Shown: positions 33,740-43,242, numbered from the stretch's first letter. The stretch: DNA of 64,000 nt from an uncultured Victivallales bacterium (GCA_944391115.1 CALXSJ010000005.1:124001-188000); one strand, 5' to 3'. Numbers and translations: made by a program. Notes: a model not told the origin generated them from the sequence alone.

Positions 33740-34769
33740 AAGCGTCAACATCGCAAGCTGCTCGATGCTGAGCGCCCCCGGCACGGTCCGGGCGGAAATC
33801 CCGCTTCCGGAAAAGGCGGCCGGGCTTGTGGCGGAGGCGCGGCGCGCGGTATTCGAGATTCTGCGCGGGCGCTCGAAGCGCCTGATGGCGATCGTCGGCC
33901 CCTGCTCCATTCACAACCCGGACGCCGCGCTGGAATATGCCCGGCGCTTGAAAGCCCTGAGTGCGGAACTCGACGGAAAACTCTTCGTCATCATGCGGGT
34001 TTATTTTGAAAAGCCGCGCACGACTCTCGGCTGGAAGGGACTGCTCTACGATCCGGATCTGAACGGGGCTTACGACATCGAAAAAGGCATCGCGGCGGCC
34101 CGGAAACTGCTTGTGAAAATCGCGTCCCTCGGCTTGCCGGCGGCAACGGAAATGCTCGACCCCGTCATATCGGCATATCTGGAGGACACGATCACCTGGG
34201 CGGCAATCGGCGCCCGCACCACGGAGGCGCCGACGCACCGTCAGCTCGCCAGCGGCCTTCCGATGGCGGTCGGATTCAAGAATGCCACAGACGGCGGTTT
34301 TCAGACGGCTGTTGACGCGGTCGCCACGGCACGCAGTCCGCACAGTTTCATCGGCGTGCTGGAGAACGGCCATACGGGAATTTTCCGGACACGGGGAAAT
34401 CCGTTCTGCCATGTGGTGCTGCGCGGCGGAACCTCCGGACCGAATTATGACGCGGTCCGGGTCGCGGATCTCCGGGAACGCCTCCGGAACGCGCATCTGC
34501 CGGAACGGGTTGTCATTGACTGCAGTCATGCGAATTCAGGAAAGGACCCGAAGAAGCAGCGCATCGTTTTCCGCGACGTGCTCCGCCAGAAGCGCGACGG
34601 GGAAACGGCGATCGCCGGCGTGATGCTTGAAAGCTGTCTGCGCGAGGGAAACCAGAAACTGCGTCCCGGCGCGATCCCCTCCCCCGACATCTCCGTCACC
34701 GATCCGTGCATCGGCTGGGAGGAAACGGAAGAGCTCCTCCGGGAAGCCGCGGAAAAACTTGCGGAATAA
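33729..34769 (+). CDS. aroF: 3-deoxy-7-phosphoheptulonate (DAHP) synthase, AroF/G/H type
   Basis: 346-aa class I-alpha DAHP synthase, the first shikimate-pathway enzyme (PEP plus erythrose-4-phosphate). Signatures are IVGPCSIHNPDAALEYA (metal Cys and PEP site), RVYFEKPRTTLGWKG, the GARTTEAPTHRQLASGL loop, GFKNATDGG, LRGGTSGPNYD and DCSHANSGKDPKKQ. Cotranscription at the end of the trp operon suggests it is the Trp-responsive isoenzyme, drawing carbon toward chorismate when tryptophan is short. Which aromatic amino acid inhibits it allosterically cannot be read from sequence, so the symbol marks the family. Confidence 0.93.
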   Translation: MLCESVNIASCSMLSAPGTVRAEIPLPEKAAGLVAEARRAVFEILRGRSKRLMAIVGPCSIHNPDAALEYARRLKALSAELDGKLFVIMRVYFEKPRTTLGWKGLLYDPDLNGAYDIEKGIAAARKLLVKIASLGLPAATEMLDPVISAYLEDTITWAAIGARTTEAPTHRQLASGLPMAVGFKNATDGGFQTAVDAVATARSPHSFIGVLENGHTGIFRTRGNPFCHVVLRGGTSGPNYDAVRVADLRERLRNAHLPERVVIDCSHANSGKDPKKQRIVFRDVLRQKRDGETAIAGVMLESCLREGNQKLRPGAIPSPDISVTDPCIGWEETEELLREAAEKLAE

Positions 34770-34771
34770 AT

Positions 34772-34896
34772 TACCGCGATGCAAGCATGCGCGGTATTGG
34801 GGATTTCGCCTCCGGCGACCAGCTTACGCAGCTGGACCGCGGCAGGACTGAGAGTCCTGCACGAAGCAATTTTTGGCGATGCAGAGCATCGCGGTA
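34772..34896. repeat. Dispersed hairpin-string element with 11-bp terminal inverted repeats
   Basis: 125-bp element between convergent aroF and ricT. TACCGCGATGC (34772-34782) is the exact inverse of GCATCGCGGTA (34886-34896). Inside it has the same core as the tandem units: TTTCGCCTCCGGCGA, the CCAGCT-TACGC-AGCTGG hairpin, CCGCGG and GCAGGACT-GAG-AGTCCTGC. Each end also folds locally, on the right as GCGATGC-AGA-GCATCGC. No coding potential. It resembles a non-autonomous mobile or REP-like element. The remaining 83 bases to the ricT stop hold nothing clear. Confidence 0.75.
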
Positions 34897-34979
34897 TCAA
34901 CCTAAATTTTTTTGAAATGAACTCCCGCGCCGCGGGGCCGGCAATCCGGGACATGGAGCATTCCGCAGGATATCCGCAG

Positions 34980-35915
34980 TCAGTCCTCCAGCTTGGAAAG
35001 CTCCTGCTCCTCCTTCGCGGCAGCTTCCCGGTCGCGGTTTTTACTGCGTCCGACCCGGTATTTTTCCGGATAAACCACGTTCACTTCATCCTTGGAGCAC
35101 GAAACGGTCCGTCCGCTGTCATCAAGCTGGACGACAACACGCTGCGTAAGAAGATTCCGGTCGATGATGCGTCCGCGCCCCTCCTTGCATTCACAGCAGT
35201 CCCCGCGCCGCGGCATGGTCCGTTCCAGCTCCAGATATCCTTCATGCTCGTATTTGAGACAGCATTTGAGTCTTCCGCAGATCCCGGAAATCGTGCTTGG
35301 AGTCAGCGAAAGATCCTGCTCCTTGGCCATCTTGACGTTGATGGAGGCGAATTCCCTGAGGAAGGAGCAGCAGCAGAGCGGACGGCCGCAAATGGAAATT
35401 CCCCCGACGATGGCGGTTTCATCGCGCACGCCGATCTGGCGGAGCTCGATTCTCGTATTGAGGGCCGCGGAAAGCTGTTTGACCAGTTCGCGGAAATCCA
35501 CACGTCCGTCCGCGCTGAACTGGATCGCCAGAAGCTTGTTGTCAAAGGAGTAGTGCGCGTTGATCAGTTTCATGGGAAGCGAGAGGCGCTCAATGAACTG
35601 GGCGGCGGTCCGCATGGCGGACTTGGAGCGCATCATGTTTTCATGGGCCTTCCCCTGATCGACCACGGTGGCCTTGCGCTGGATGCGGGGAATTTCCGCG
35701 CGTTTTTCCGACGGGGTGCCTGTGGGATGCGGATTCTCCTTCGGCTGATCCGCGGGATTGTAGGGAACGGGATTTCCGGAAACAATCTGCCCGTAATCCA
35801 GGAAGAAGTCTTTGCGGATCACGCACCAGTCCCCCTCCTTCAGGATCAGGGAATCGTCACCGCGCGCCTTGTATTTTGCGCCGTTGTCCAGCTGTATGTC
35901 ATATAAAAATTCCAT
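34980..35915 (-). CDS. ricT: PSP1 domain protein, RicT/YaaT-like
   Basis: 311-aa PSP1-domain protein. Start at 35915 begins MEFLYDIQLDNG; a GGAG lies 9 nt upstream, and a nearer ATG is out of frame. The C-terminal half has the cysteine pattern of RicT: GRPLCCCSFL and ISGICGRLKCCLKYE, which in the Bacillus Ric complex helps hold iron-sulphur clusters and affects RNA maturation. FSADGRVDFRELVKQLSAALNTRIELRQIGVRDE is the conserved core. It is divergent from ftsA; in other bacteria this gene often sits near replication or tRNA genes. Function in this lineage is inferred. Confidence 0.85.
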   Translation of the reverse strand: MEFLYDIQLDNGAKYKARGDDSLILKEGDWCVIRKDFFLDYGQIVSGNPVPYNPADQPKENPHPTGTPSEKRAEIPRIQRKATVVDQGKAHENMMRSKSAMRTAAQFIERLSLPMKLINAHYSFDNKLLAIQFSADGRVDFRELVKQLSAALNTRIELRQIGVRDETAIVGGISICGRPLCCCSFLREFASINVKMAKEQDLSLTPSTISGICGRLKCCLKYEHEGYLELERTMPRRGDCCECKEGRGRIIDRNLLTQRVVVQLDDSGRTVSCSKDEVNVVYPEKYRVGRSKNRDREAAAKEEQELSKLED

Positions 35916-36084
35916 TTCATTTTCTCCGTTCGGGACTTGAAAGATTGCATAAACCGCGTAAAATACACCTCTATGCAATGACTTGCAAGCGCCAGGGCGC
36001 AATTTCATACGGAAAACCGTTTCCGGCAAGACCGGGACGGCAGGTTCCAGCGGAAGCGGAACCGGAGCGGGACATGGAGTTTTT

Positions 36085-37359
36085 ATGGCTTTCTACGAAA
36101 AAAACATGATTACGTGCGTCGAGATCGGCACATCAAAAATCTGCGCACTGCACGGGACGCGGGACAAGGCGGGAAATCCGGTCGTCCTCGGATTCGGGCA
36201 GACTTCTCCGGAAGGAAGCGTCTGCAAAAGCGACATCACGGACTTTCACACCGTCACCAACGCGCTGGAAAAAGCGCTCGGGGATGCGGACCAGTCGGCA
36301 GGACGCGATTTCGACCGGAAGAATGTCTACTGCGTCATGAACGGTCCCGGCATCTTTTCCCGCCAGGGGGAAGGCAACGTCGTCATCTACGACGCGGATC
36401 ATAAAATCAAGCAGAACCATATCGACGAGGCTGTGAGGAAAGCGCAAAGTCTCTCCCTGCCGCCCGATCAGGTTCACCTGAATTCCTTTGATTCCTACTT
36501 TCTGCTGGACTCCTGCCGCATCCGCCAGAACCCGCTGGGGGCGCAGGCAAACCGCCTGGACGCATATCTCCATATTGTCTCGGCGGAGCGAAGCCGGGTG
36601 GAAATGATCCGCGCCATCCTGAAGGAACTGGGATTTGAAGGCGACATTTCCTGCGTTTTTTCCGGCATTGCCTCCGCATATGCCGCACTGCGCACGGATG
36701 AAAAAAAACAGGGGGTCCTGCTGATCGACATGGGAGCGGGTGTGACAGACTATCTGCTCGTGCAGAAGGACGGCATTCTAGCAAGCGGCGTGCTGCCGGT
36801 CGGCACGGAAAACGTTGCGAATGATCTATCCATCGGCCTGGAGATCGGAATCGAACAGGCGCGGCGTTTCCTGAATGAATCAAAACTGGAAGACTACCGC
36901 GCTTCCGGCGCGGCGTTCGTCGAATTTTCCGGAACCGTTCAGAATACGAAGCGCAGAATTCCGATCGGCTCTTTCGAAAAAATCATTGAACTGCGTCTGC
37001 GCGAAACCTTTTCGATTATCCGGGAACAGCTGGAAGCCAGAGGTCTCGTGTCAAAAATTGAAACGGGCGTCGTGTTCTGCGGAGGCGGCGCGGCAATCCC
37101 CGCCGCATCGGAAGCTCTGCGCGGCGTGATGGGGATGCATGTCCGGAAGGGCGAGACGCTCGGCGTCAGCGGCGCAATGAGCGGCATGGAGATTCCCTAC
37201 CGCTACACCTCGCTGCTCGGCCTGCTGAAATTCGCCTCCGATGTGGAAAACAGCGCGGCGGCGGAAGGCGGACTCCGGAAAGTCGGCGACGTGCTGGAGG
37301 AATTCGGGGAAAGTTTCTTCCGGAAAGTCAAAGATGTCACAAAGGGATTCAAGATATGA
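36085..37359 (+). CDS. ftsA: Cell division protein FtsA (divergent)
   Basis: 424-aa actin-like protein; start at 36085 with GGAG five nt upstream. Phosphate-1 loop is TCVEIGTSKICAL, the SHS2/1C domain follows with HKIKQNHIDEAVRKAQ and VHLNSFDSYFLLD, phosphate-2 is VLLIDMGAGVTDYLLV, and the adenosine loop is VVFCGGGAAIPA. The C-terminus FFRKVKDVTKGFKI could be the amphipathic membrane helix that anchors FtsZ. It polymerises with ATP and tethers the Z ring. Its stop overlaps the ftsZ start by 4 bp (ATGA). The usual mur and ftsQ neighbours are not upstream; a RicT gene is divergent instead. Confidence 0.88.
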   Translation: MAFYEKNMITCVEIGTSKICALHGTRDKAGNPVVLGFGQTSPEGSVCKSDITDFHTVTNALEKALGDADQSAGRDFDRKNVYCVMNGPGIFSRQGEGNVVIYDADHKIKQNHIDEAVRKAQSLSLPPDQVHLNSFDSYFLLDSCRIRQNPLGAQANRLDAYLHIVSAERSRVEMIRAILKELGFEGDISCVFSGIASAYAALRTDEKKQGVLLIDMGAGVTDYLLVQKDGILASGVLPVGTENVANDLSIGLEIGIEQARRFLNESKLEDYRASGAAFVEFSGTVQNTKRRIPIGSFEKIIELRLRETFSIIREQLEARGLVSKIETGVVFCGGGAAIPAASEALRGVMGMHVRKGETLGVSGAMSGMEIPYRYTSLLGLLKFASDVENSAAAEGGLRKVGDVLEEFGESFFRKVKDVTKGFKI

Positions 37360-38633
37360 GCGAAAACACGGAACAGCCTGTCGTCCGTCCGCCGCAGGAT
37401 GATGCATCGGGGACTCCGTCTCCGGAGAAGAAAATCATCGTCGTGGGAATCGGCGGAAACGGCGCAAAAATTCTGCAATCCTTTGCAAGACTGCCCGGCA
37501 GCGCGTTTTACGACACGGCAGCAATTGACACGGACCGGGAATCGCTCCGGCTTTCCGGCGCGAAATTCACCATTCAGGCGGAAGCGGACTGGACGATCAA
37601 AAGCGGTCTCGGGTGCGGCGGAGATGTCATGAAGGGGGAACGCGCCATCGCAAGGGAACGTTCCCGGATTACACAGCTGCTCACCCCCTATGACTTCATC
37701 ATTGTCACGGGAGGACTCGGCTGCGGAACGGCGACCGGCGGGATCCGGACGCTCGCAAGCGTCGCCAAAAGTCTCGCCATTCCCGCCGTCTTTCTTCTGA
37801 CCACTCCGTTTTCCTTTGAATCCTACATGAAGCGGAAGAACGCAGAGGACTGCATCGGAGAACTTCTGCCCATCACGGAAGCGCTTGTCACATTGCCGAA
37901 CGACCTGCTCTTTTCCACTCTTCCTCCGGACGCGCCGGCAGAAGAGGCATTTGCCAGGGCATCGGAAGAAATGGCGGCGTCCGTATTCGGAATGGGTGAA
38001 ATTCTCCGTGCCAGAAAACTGATCGGGGCGGATTTCGCCGGCTTCTCCGCCATCCTCCGGAAAAGAAAAACCTCCTGTGCGATCGGCATCGGCCGGGCGG
38101 ATTCGGACGACGGTCTGGATCGATGCGCGCTGGCTCTGGAACGGATGCTGGAATCCCCGTTTCTCGGCGGTTCTTCACGTCTGGAGTCCTCCAACGCCGT
38201 GATTCTGACGCTCACGGGGGGACCGGATCTCAGGATCGATGAAATGAAACGGGCCATCGAAAACGCATCCGCGATTCTGCCGCAGGGGATCAATCTCATG
38301 ACCGGGACCTCGGTCAATCCGGATTATGAATCCCGGATTCAGCTCAGCGTTCTTGCCGTCCGCTACGACCAGACGCCGGAAACAGCACTTCCCCCGCCGG
38401 ACAGGAAAAACGACTCTCTCTGGAATCATGGCACGCAGGAAAAAAGCGCGCCTCCAGCCAGAAAACAGCCGCAGGGCGACATGATTCAGGACACGTTCAA
38501 GCTGGAAACCATCTCAAAGGGCATTTTTTCCAGATCCGCGGCGGTCAAATACCGGGATGAGGATCTCGATGTTCCGACTTTCCAGAGACGCGGCATCACC
38601 ATCGACAAGGGAAGCACGGGAAAACGCTCATGA
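37356..38633 (+). CDS. ftsZ: Highly divergent FtsZ
   Basis: 425-aa tubulin-like GTPase. VVGIGGNGAKIL (29-40) is the first nucleotide strand, but the tubulin signature reads GLGCGTATGG (120-129) instead of GMGGGTGTGA. The T7 loop, normally NxDFAD, is GADFAGF (224-230), so one of the two T7 aspartates that complete GTP hydrolysis across the subunit interface is glycine. The C-terminal lobe is recognisable (ILTLTGGPDLRIDEMKRAI, TGTSVNP). A linker leads to DLDVPTFQRRG, matching the FtsA-binding C-terminal peptide. It should assemble with FtsA at the septum; GTPase cycling may be weak. ATGA overlaps link it to ftsA and the next gene. Confidence 0.9.
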   Translation: MSENTEQPVVRPPQDDASGTPSPEKKIIVVGIGGNGAKILQSFARLPGSAFYDTAAIDTDRESLRLSGAKFTIQAEADWTIKSGLGCGGDVMKGERAIARERSRITQLLTPYDFIIVTGGLGCGTATGGIRTLASVAKSLAIPAVFLLTTPFSFESYMKRKNAEDCIGELLPITEALVTLPNDLLFSTLPPDAPAEEAFARASEEMAASVFGMGEILRARKLIGADFAGFSAILRKRKTSCAIGIGRADSDDGLDRCALALERMLESPFLGGSSRLESSNAVILTLTGGPDLRIDEMKRAIENASAILPQGINLMTGTSVNPDYESRIQLSVLAVRYDQTPETALPPPDRKNDSLWNHGTQEKSAPPARKQPQGDMIQDTFKLETISKGIFSRSAAVKYRDEDLDVPTFQRRGITIDKGSTGKRS

Positions 38634-39550
38634 CGGACCGCACCTTCTTCCGCCCGATTCCGCTGCTCCTCCCGCTTCTCCTTTTCTGCGCCTGTTCGAA
38701 AGCGCCTCACGCGCCGCCCCCGGAAGTGTCGGAAGCCGAAGTCTGGAGCTACGCGGAACAGTCCGTCGCCTTCGGAAACCGCTGTTCGGGCAGCCCGGAG
38801 ATCAGGAAGTATGCCGACTGGATCCGGAAAACGGCTGCGGAATCCGCAAAATTCAAGGTGTATCCGCAGCCCTTCCGCGACGCAACGCCCCGCGGGGATA
38901 CTCTCTTTGAAAACATCATAGCGGAAATCCCCGGAAGAAGCCGAGATTTCGTTCTCATTGCCGCACACTACGACATCAAACGCTTCCGCCTGCTCCGGAA
39001 CTTCCGGGGCGCCAACGACGGAGCATCCGGCGTGGCCGCTCTCCTCGGAATGATTTCCGCTCTGCAGAAGGATGAGAACATGCCGCCGTGCGGAATCCGT
39101 TTTGTATTTTTCGACGGGGAAGAGTGTATGAATGAGTATGGGGAATCGGACGGTCTCCACGGAAGCAGGCATCTTGCGCGCGAATGGGAGAAAAGCGGAA
39201 TCCTGAAAAAATGCAGGGCGATGATTCTTCTGGATATGATCGGAGACCGGGATCTCACGCTCACAATTCCGGAGAACTGCACGGCGTCGCTGAAGGAAGC
39301 CCTTCTGCGCCTCGCCGGGGAAAGCGGATTCCGCGGGAAATGCCTCCCGTTCGGCTCGGCAATTCTGGACGATCATGTCCCGTTTCTGGAAAAAGGAGTT
39401 CCCGCAGTCAATCTCATTGATTTTGAATACGGCCCCGGCAACGCGTTCTGGCATACGGAAGAGGACACGCTGGACAAGATCTCCGCCTCAAGCATCAAAA
39501 GCGCGGCGGATCTCGCTCTGCGGCTTTGCTGGCATATTGCCGGAGATTGA
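38630..39550 (+). CDS. M28-family lipoprotein, glutaminyl-peptide cyclotransferase-like
   Basis: 306-aa protein with a hydrophobic leader and lipobox FCAC (Cys22). The catalytic domain follows the animal/bacterial glutaminyl cyclase pattern: AHYDIK, GANDGASGVAALL (Zn Asp), FVFFDGEECMNEYGESDGLHGSRHLA (Glu pair), LLDMIGD, DDHVPFLEKGVPAVNLI and FWHTEEDT (Zn His preceded by Trp). All expected metal and acid residues are present. Such enzymes cyclise N-terminal Gln to pyroglutamate on exported proteins; an aminopeptidase role is the alternative. Its start overlaps the ftsZ stop by 4 bp, so it is coexpressed with division genes. Confidence 0.85.
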   Translation: MTDRTFFRPIPLLLPLLLFCACSKAPHAPPPEVSEAEVWSYAEQSVAFGNRCSGSPEIRKYADWIRKTAAESAKFKVYPQPFRDATPRGDTLFENIIAEIPGRSRDFVLIAAHYDIKRFRLLRNFRGANDGASGVAALLGMISALQKDENMPPCGIRFVFFDGEECMNEYGESDGLHGSRHLAREWEKSGILKKCRAMILLDMIGDRDLTLTIPENCTASLKEALLRLAGESGFRGKCLPFGSAILDDHVPFLEKGVPAVNLIDFEYGPGNAFWHTEEDTLDKISASSIKSAADLALRLCWHIAGD

Positions 39551-39613
39551 GAAGAATTCCGAATGCTTTTGAATAAAAATGAGGTTTTTTTCGACTTTCT
39601 TGGAAAGTTCCTA

Positions 39614-39641
39614 TTGAAAAGTATTCCCCCGATGTTATATT
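39614..39641 (+). promoter_or_regulatory. Predicted promoter of the two-TM protein gene
   Basis: TTGAAA (39614-39619), 16-bp spacer, TATATT (39636-39641), 70 bp before the ATG at 39711. The 160-bp gap also holds T-rich runs but no clear terminator. Confidence 0.5.
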
Positions 39642-39710
39642 CGTGAACATGGAATGATATTTCTACCAAAAAAAATACAAAACAAACAAAGGAAATGAGG
39701 AGGTAGGGAA

Positions 39711-40502
39711 ATGTACCTGTTTATAGGTATTGCCTTGATGGTCGTCGCACTGATCGGAATTATCTGGTGCCAGAAGAAACAGAAAGTCAATCCGAACGCT
39801 CAGGCGCTTGCATTCGTCTTCCTGGTCCTGATTCTGGTCGGAGCCGGAACGGTGCTCTGGGATCAGGGCATTTTCGGCGGGGAAGACCGCGAAATGAACC
39901 GCATCATTGAAAACGAAACGGCTTATGCGGCGGCACGGTCCGAAGTCCTTGCAAAATATCTCGTCGGGAAATATCCCGGCAAGAAAGCGGTCATCATCAC
40001 GGAAAAGAATCTCGAGGGCAACAAAATCAACAAAGGCGCGTATGACGCCATGGTGCAGGCTCTCAACGGAATTGAAGTGGAGGCGACCGAGGCCCTCAAT
40101 ACGCCGGAAATGTCTCCGGACAATCCGATGCCGATGGAATCCCTTATCACGGCCAAGCTTTTCAATGACATCTTCAACAAATATCCGAATGCGAACCTCT
40201 TCATCATCATGACAAGCCTTCCGTTCAATATGGACGAGGTTCAGAAGTTCTCCATCTGGAAGAAGGATCCGAAAAAAGTTCAGGCTGTCATTGTCAACGG
40301 CGAGGTTTACAATCTCAAGCGGGTTATCGCCGCCGGCTATATCGCTGCTGCGGCGGTCATGAAGAATGATCCGAATGCCTACGATCCGGAAAAGACCGCT
40401 CCTTCCGATCCCCAGAAGGCATTTGATGTCCGCTTCATTCTTGTCACACCGGAGAATGTGGCGAAAGTTGACAAGGACAACAAGGGAATCTTTGCGAAGT
40501 AA
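39711..40502 (+). CDS. Two-TM membrane protein of unknown function
   Basis: 263-aa protein with a strong AGGAGGT ribosome site, suggesting high expression. Residues 1-19 and about 32-50 are TM helices. The remaining ~210 residues form one soluble domain with alternating strands and helices (KKAVIITEKNLEGN, ANLFIIMTSLPFN, KVQAVIVNGEVYN), which reads like a Rossmann-type or periplasmic-binding-like fold. I know no named family; related hypotheticals may be lineage-specific. It has its own promoter and a terminator, so it is monocistronic. Confidence 0.7.
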   Translation: MYLFIGIALMVVALIGIIWCQKKQKVNPNAQALAFVFLVLILVGAGTVLWDQGIFGGEDREMNRIIENETAYAAARSEVLAKYLVGKYPGKKAVIITEKNLEGNKINKGAYDAMVQALNGIEVEATEALNTPEMSPDNPMPMESLITAKLFNDIFNKYPNANLFIIMTSLPFNMDEVQKFSIWKKDPKKVQAVIVNGEVYNLKRVIAAGYIAAAAVMKNDPNAYDPEKTAPSDPQKAFDVRFILVTPENVAKVDKDNKGIFAK

Positions 40503-40523
40503 CATTTTTGTTGATTCCTGAAT

Positions 40524-40551
40524 TTGCAATTCCGGGACGTTCGTGTATAAT
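40524..40551 (+). promoter_or_regulatory. Predicted clpC promoter, nested in the upstream terminator
   Basis: TTGCAA (40524-40529), 16-bp spacer, perfect TATAAT (40546-40551). The -10 lies in the loop of the terminator hairpin 40535-40562, and the start site would fall in its 3' arm, about 70 bp before the clpC ATG. Confidence 0.6.
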
Positions 40552-40567
40552 ACCGAACGTCCTTTTT
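40535..40567 (+). terminator. Intrinsic terminator after the two-TM protein gene
   Basis: GGACGTTCG (40535-40543) pairs with CGAACGTCC (40554-40562), followed by TTTTTATTT. Nine-bp perfect stem, 10-nt loop. Confidence 0.75.
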
Positions 40568-40628
40568 ATTTGTCGGATAAAATGCGGATGCCGGAGATCT
40601 GCGTCCGCCTTGCAACAGGAGTCGTCTC

Positions 40629-43205
40629 ATGCCGGAACCGGATGATCTGAACAGCTGGATCAAAAACTTCACCCCGCGCGCAAAACATGTTCTGATCCTT
40701 GCGCAGAAAGAAGCGGAGCACTTCAATCACGACTATATCGGGGCGGAACATCTCCTGCTCGGAATTGTCGCCCTCGGCGAAGGTGTTGCAGTTGCCGCCC
40801 TGAAGGCGGTCGGCGTCAATCTCCAGAACCTGCGTCTTGAGGTGGAAAAAAATACGACTCCGGCAGGCGTGACAAAACAGGAGGGGCCGACGCCTTTCAC
40901 ACCGGCTCTGAAGAAAATTCTTCTGATGTCCGCGGACGAGGCGAAATCGATGAACTACAACTTCATCGGAACGGAGCACCTTCTTCTCGCCCTCCTCCGC
41001 GAGGGGCAGAGCACCGCGGCAAAAGTCCTCCGCAACATGAAAGTGGATCTGGAAAAAATCCGCCGCGAGGTCATGCGCGCGCTTGATCCGAACTTCATCC
41101 CGGATTCCGGCGACAGCGGAGAAGACGCTTCCGGCGGAAACTCCGCACAAAAACCGAACAGCAGCGGCAACGGTCAGGAGGATGAATTCAATGCCCTGAA
41201 CGCCTTCGGACGCGATCTGACGGAAATGGCGAAAAAGGGGGAACTGGATCCCGTAATCGGCAGACAGGAAGAAATTGAACGCGTCACCCAGATTCTCTGC
41301 CGCCGTACAAAAAACAATCCCGTTCTGATCGGCGAGGCGGGGGTCGGCAAAACCGCGATCATCGAAGGTCTCGCGCAGTCCATCGCATCCGGAAATGTGC
41401 CGGAACTTCTCCATGACAAGAAAATTTTCGCACTGGATCTGCCGCTCATGGTCGCCGGCACAAAATACCGCGGTCAGTTCGAGGAACGCATCAAGGCGGT
41501 CATCGACGAAGTCCGCAACTCAAAACGCGTCATTCTGTTCATTGATGAACTGCACACGATTGTCGGAGCGGGCGGCGCGGAGGGCGCCATGGACGCGGCC
41601 AACATCATCAAACCCGCCCTGTCACGCGGAGAACTGCAGTGCGTGGGTGCAACCACACTGGACGAATACCGCAAGGGAATTGAAAAGGATGCCGCGCTGG
41701 AACGCAGGTTTCAGCCGGTCATGGTGGAGCCGCCCTCCATCGAGGACGCCATCAAAATTCTGAACGGAATCCGTCCGACTTATGAAAAACACCACGGCGT
41801 CACCTACACTCCGGAAGCGATCGTTTCCGCGGTCAAGCTTGCAGACCGCTACATCAGCGGACGCTTCCTTCCGGACAAGGCCATCGACATCATGGACGAA
41901 GCGGGCGCCCGCGCCCGGATCATGAACATGCCGAAAGCGCCCGATCTCTCGGCCATGGAAGAGGAACTCAGGCTGATCGGCCGGCAGAAGGAAATCGCCA
42001 TTACGGAACAGAAATACGAGGATGCCGCCGCATGCCGCAACCGGGAGCATGAACTCCGCTCTCAAATCGAGCAAATCATGAGCGAATGGAAGACGTCCTG
42101 CAAAAACAGCCACAGCGTAATCAATGAAAAAGAGATTGCCCTGATTGTTTCGAAACTCTGCGGTGTTCCCGTGCACCAGATGCAGGAAGGGGAAAATGAA
42201 CGGCTCCTGCGCATGGAGGAGGAAATTTCGAAAACGGTCATCGGACAGAGCGACGCCGTCGCCGCCATTTCCCGCGCTCTGCGCCGTTCCCGCGCCGACC
42301 TCAAGGATCCGCGCCGTCCCATCGGGTCCTTCATCTTCCTCGGACCGACCGGTGTCGGGAAAACCCTGCTGGCGAAAGCGCTTGCCGAATTCATTTTCGG
42401 TGATCCCGACGCGCTGATCCAGGTCGACATGTCCGAATATATGGAGAAATTCAACGTCAGCCGCCTGATCGGTTCCCCTCCGGGCTATGTCGGACACGGC
42501 GAGGGAGGCGAACTGACCGAACGCGTCCGCCGCCGCCCCTACAGCGTGATTCTGTTCGACGAAATTGAAAAGGCGCATCCGGACGTGATGCACATGCTGC
42601 TCCAGATCCTCGACGAGGGACGCATCACGGACACCCTCGGACGGCGCATCGACTTCCGCAACACGATCATCATCATGACAAGCAATCTCGGCGCGGAACA
42701 GGTCATGAAGAACGCCACGCTGGGATTCTCCGATCCGAACCGGAAGGACGACTCGTTCGAAAAAGTCCGCGACCGTCTGATCGAAATGGCCAAGAAGAAC
42801 TTCAAACCGGAGTTCATCAACCGCGTGGACGACGTCATCGTCTTCCGCCGCCTGGAACGCGCCGATCTGGAACGGATCGTCCTGCTTGAAACCGAGCGTC
42901 TGATCCGCCGGATGCGCGATCAGGGCAAGGAACTGATCCTCGACCCCGAGGTGATCTCCTTCCTGATCGATCAGGGCTACCAGCCGGAATACGGTGCACG
43001 TCCGCTCCGGCGCGCCGTTGAACGTTATCTGGAGGATGCGCTCGCGGAAGACATTCTGCGGGGATTCTTCAAGGACGCCCCAGTCGTGCATGTCAAGGCG
43101 GACAACCGGAAACTGGTGTTCTTTCCCGAGGAAAAAGAGGAAGAGCCGGCTCCTGCGGAGAACAGCGGACCGAAACGGAAATCCAGGAAAAAAAAGGACG
43201 CGTGA
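40629..43205 (+). CDS. clpC: AAA+ protease chaperone ClpC
   Basis: 858-aa HSP100 protein that unfolds proteins for ClpP. N-domain repeats at about 15-150 ([32 protein letters not shown]); first AAA module with Walker [10 protein letters not shown] and the [23 protein letters not shown] region; a UVR motif in [20 protein letters not shown] that marks ClpC rather than ClpA or ClpB; second Walker [16 protein letters not shown]2 small domain [15 protein letters not shown]. The C-terminal tail is Lys-rich. A ClpP-binding loop is expected but I did not pinpoint it. AGGAG precedes the start; the Nudix gene follows after 37 bp. Confidence 0.95.
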   Translation: MPEPDDLNSWIKNFTPRAKHVLILAQKEAEHFNHDYIGAEHLLLGIVALGEGVAVAALKAVGVNLQNLRLEVEKNTTPAGVTKQEGPTPFTPALKKILLMSADEAKSMNYNFIGTEHLLLALLREGQSTAAKVLRNMKVDLEKIRREVMRALDPNFIPDSGDSGEDASGGNSAQKPNSSGNGQEDEFNALNAFGRDLTEMAKKGELDPVIGRQEEIERVTQILCRRTKNNPVLIGEAGVGKTAIIEGLAQSIASGNVPELLHDKKIFALDLPLMVAGTKYRGQFEERIKAVIDEVRNSKRVILFIDELHTIVGAGGAEGAMDAANIIKPALSRGELQCVGATTLDEYRKGIEKDAALERRFQPVMVEPPSIEDAIKILNGIRPTYEKHHGVTYTPEAIVSAVKLADRYISGRFLPDKAIDIMDEAGARARIMNMPKAPDLSAMEEELRLIGRQKEIAITEQKYEDAAACRNREHELRSQIEQIMSEWKTSCKNSHSVINEKEIALIVSKLCGVPVHQMQEGENERLLRMEEEISKTVIGQSDAVAAISRALRRSRADLKDPRRPIGSFIFLGPTGVGKTLLAKALAEFIFGDPDALIQVDMSEYMEKFNVSRLIGSPPGYVGHGEGGELTERVRRRPYSVILFDEIEKAHPDVMHMLLQILDEGRITDTLGRRIDFRNTIIIMTSNLGAEQVMKNATLGFSDPNRKDDSFEKVRDRLIEMAKKNFKPEFINRVDDVIVFRRLERADLERIVLLETERLIRRMRDQGKELILDPEVISFLIDQGYQPEYGARPLRRAVERYLEDALAEDILRGFFKDAPVVHVKADNRKLVFFPEEKEEEPAPAENSGPKRKSRKKKDA

Positions 43206-43242
43206 ACGACGGGGATCTCTTCCGGCGTTCCGGAACCACACC

